Assembly (NCBI GenBank): GCA_900618795.1
Contig: UYJD01000006.1
Location: 448,360-481,181 of the forward strand
Direction of reading: 5' to 3'
DNA: 32,822 nucleotides
Origin: Cyanodermella asteris
Taxonomy: Eukaryota; Ascomycota; Lecanoromycetes; Ostropales; Stictidaceae
The position numbers and the translations under genes are program-made. A model generated the notes under the pieces. It searched no databases. It saw nothing but the letters and a program-made list of their open reading frames with translations, and was not told where the DNA came from. This document shows positions 32,501 to 32,822 of the stretch, in pieces. How positions within the stretch are numbered: the stretch's first letter is position 1; each line of letters opens with the position of its first letter.

Positions 32501-32579
32501 TCTCGTCAAACGATGTAGTTGAGTCTTGTTGCACGAATACATTGTGCCATCGCTGTTGAGCTGGCTTTGCCATTGGCAT
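29568..32579 (-). CDS. Large WD40-repeat protein with disordered tail and SUMO-interacting motif
   Basis: One exon of 1003 aa from the ATG at 32579; the frame is open a few codons further but only to a TTG. An acidic Ser-rich N-terminus (SFDESDESDECDSLLEDNEL) precedes WD40-like blades over about residues 90-530, for example ILYSAGYDKTVRVWDCS, LITASCTDGCTYVWDF and RYLYTGGSDGRLACWDVLK. The region from about 570 on is low-complexity, rich in Pro, Ser, Thr and Arg. Within it, bases 29954-29919 encode VIDLIDSDEDES, a textbook SUMO-interacting motif (hydrophobic core plus acidic flank). The N-terminal half (PYNRNNNLLVGNL, then SAHRVPRPEVPG) reminds me of the Rik1-associated Raf1/Dos1/DIM-9 WD40 proteins that recruit H3K9 methylation, but this is from memory and unconfirmed. 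A nuclear chromatin role is inference. Confidence 0.85.
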   Translation of the reverse strand: MPMAKPAQQRWHNVFVQQDSTTSFDESDESDECDSLLEDNELELQGQLPQAGLNNQALLQRELGAFPSKDQVASSVKRNLVSFRSWTGASKDVLSVAWGPDDTFAIGASADHLDRHGIPYNRNNNLLVGNLTNDSLFELSAHRVPRPEVPGSDTRLTDPDLYTTVSQVTFAKYQPILYSAGYDKTVRVWDCSRRGQCPQPTIKLQHDSFVDFAVPIPTRSSADPQLLATGQQSRIAPIQLFGLPTFDGPTNSEDILKATRPIVILASERAEKFSIYPSAVQWGPDAFTRRFLLAGFAEHSGGELADREGHLAIWDVNRPGQPFIRLETATENVFDVAWQPRRFVIAAATTPRNTKSMTHGRDTKSVVRTWSPGSEGTRRIYELECPARDVNELLFHPTRELITASCTDGCTYVWDFRMPEKILAALHHGRPIETFEIGRREELDVGTRFSSWAQNDRYLYTGGSDGRLACWDVLKMGEDGDAAVQEVAKFDAGIMAGAFSDDESKLLLGLVKGSVELLSVQACSMYEESNDPSMGVSATESFHKFKYIPASSVDLSRNEDDDTEGIDAARDLLRSGQLVVHPRYGPGQGPNYQGPWGWSERLADPADRTLGPLKPAIAAQQFDVETRRAGRAASDCADNKKWDQPRKHRECAKAAMQNARHRQENTSRDGAADRHPIDDGERVQGPDTLEFDTLSELARFGGIEIQSPVQITESSRLEIKRVVPSGSTSSTVPSKRGAPDELNLVDHKRSQTPKPTRQEEEVGSEVTGAHAPRMPPMGTFSPSPAQSKLSGTPGPNRARIATPQRPTDGNSTLLTKQTPAPDNRHRAASQQITHSHPSGPSSKLPLDQMNPHPTPQSTLNTQHGSKTITPTKQPIVIDLIDSDEDESVPPTRNTASSRGNIPFPKPVANGTHSASRPTLSTGPLGLELPTTPSRGASRLMSRYLPHDSHSHRDVSPRKLAEQRSSRESGSPNSRRSISVIPSSPGRHGFEIPARVKRNEDSEN
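29919..29954 (-). other. SUMO-interacting motif coding segment
   Basis: Encodes VIDLIDSDEDES in the disordered tail of the WD40 protein. The V-I-D-L core followed by D/S/E residues is the canonical form that binds the SUMO beta-2 strand groove, with acidic and phosphorylatable flanking residues strengthening binding. Confidence 0.75.
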
Positions 32580-32822
32580 CGCTGTGCCACGGCCCAAATA
32601 CGGGCCGCGTAGATCTGACCAGATACTAGGTAAGTATTGACAAAATAAGCAAATATTGCATTTTTAGCTCTAAAATAGTTAAGAACTTGCATTAGCTCGA
32701 TCACACAATTCGCTTGTATTTTAGCTGAAGTTACTTACTATTTGAAACTACAGATAATAGTTAGAAAAGATTCTGAATACAAGCTCCTTGTAACGCGGGC
32801 ACGGGGTGGTTGACTGTGTAGG

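Overview
The window is ordinary nuclear DNA from a filamentous ascomycete, most likely Pezizomycotina and perhaps Dothideomycetes (the class is inference). Genes are spread out on both strands. They carry many short introns (about 47-105 nt) with GTRNGN donors and YAG acceptors. The protein families are typical of that group: a GRR1-type F-box/LRR protein, a fungal CE8 pectinesterase, a class 3 lipase with a secretion signal, a MARVEL-like membrane protein and a fungal acyl-CoA ligase. No operons, CRISPR arrays, rRNA, convincing tRNAs or transposons were seen.

Layout from left to right. 1-1501: no firm gene, perhaps the tail of a gene running off the left edge. 1502-2705 (+): bZIP-like factor with an apparent one-base frameshift. 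4038-4975 (-): GNAT acetyltransferase. 5959-7238 (+): zinc alcohol/formaldehyde dehydrogenase-like enzyme, divergent from the GNAT gene. 7471-8443 (-): secreted class 3 lipase, convergent with the dehydrogenase. 10043-10605 (+): small Cys-rich hypothetical protein. 12128-13838 (+): multi-pass membrane protein with a 12-nt microexon. 14224-16106 (-): GRR1/GrrA. 16938-18875 (-): AMP-dependent acyl-CoA ligase with a problematic 5' end. 20004-21278 (-): F-box protein. 22357-22874 (-): small zinc-ribbon-like conserved protein. 23249-23739 (-): DUF202-like membrane protein. 24236-25441 (+): secreted pectinesterase, divergent from the DUF202-like gene. 25724-26484 (-): MARVEL-like four-TM protein. 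27786-28981 (-): ADAL-type adenosine/N6-methyl-AMP deaminase with a 22-nt microexon. 29568-32579 (-): large WD40 protein with a disordered tail and a SUMO-interacting motif.

The genes do not form an obvious pathway or biosynthetic cluster. Two secreted hydrolases (lipase and pectinesterase) suit a plant-associated or saprotrophic lifestyle. Two F-box proteins and a SIM-bearing WD40 protein belong to ubiquitin/SUMO biology, but they are not adjacent and nothing in the sequence links them. The points most worth a second look are the frameshift in the bZIP-like gene, the in-frame stop near the start of the acyl-CoA ligase gene, the two microexons, and the WD40/SIM protein that may be a Raf1/DIM-9-type heterochromatin factor. 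I did not find a novel multi-gene system. All splice models were made by hand from phase, splice signals and remembered family consensus, without transcript data or database searches.
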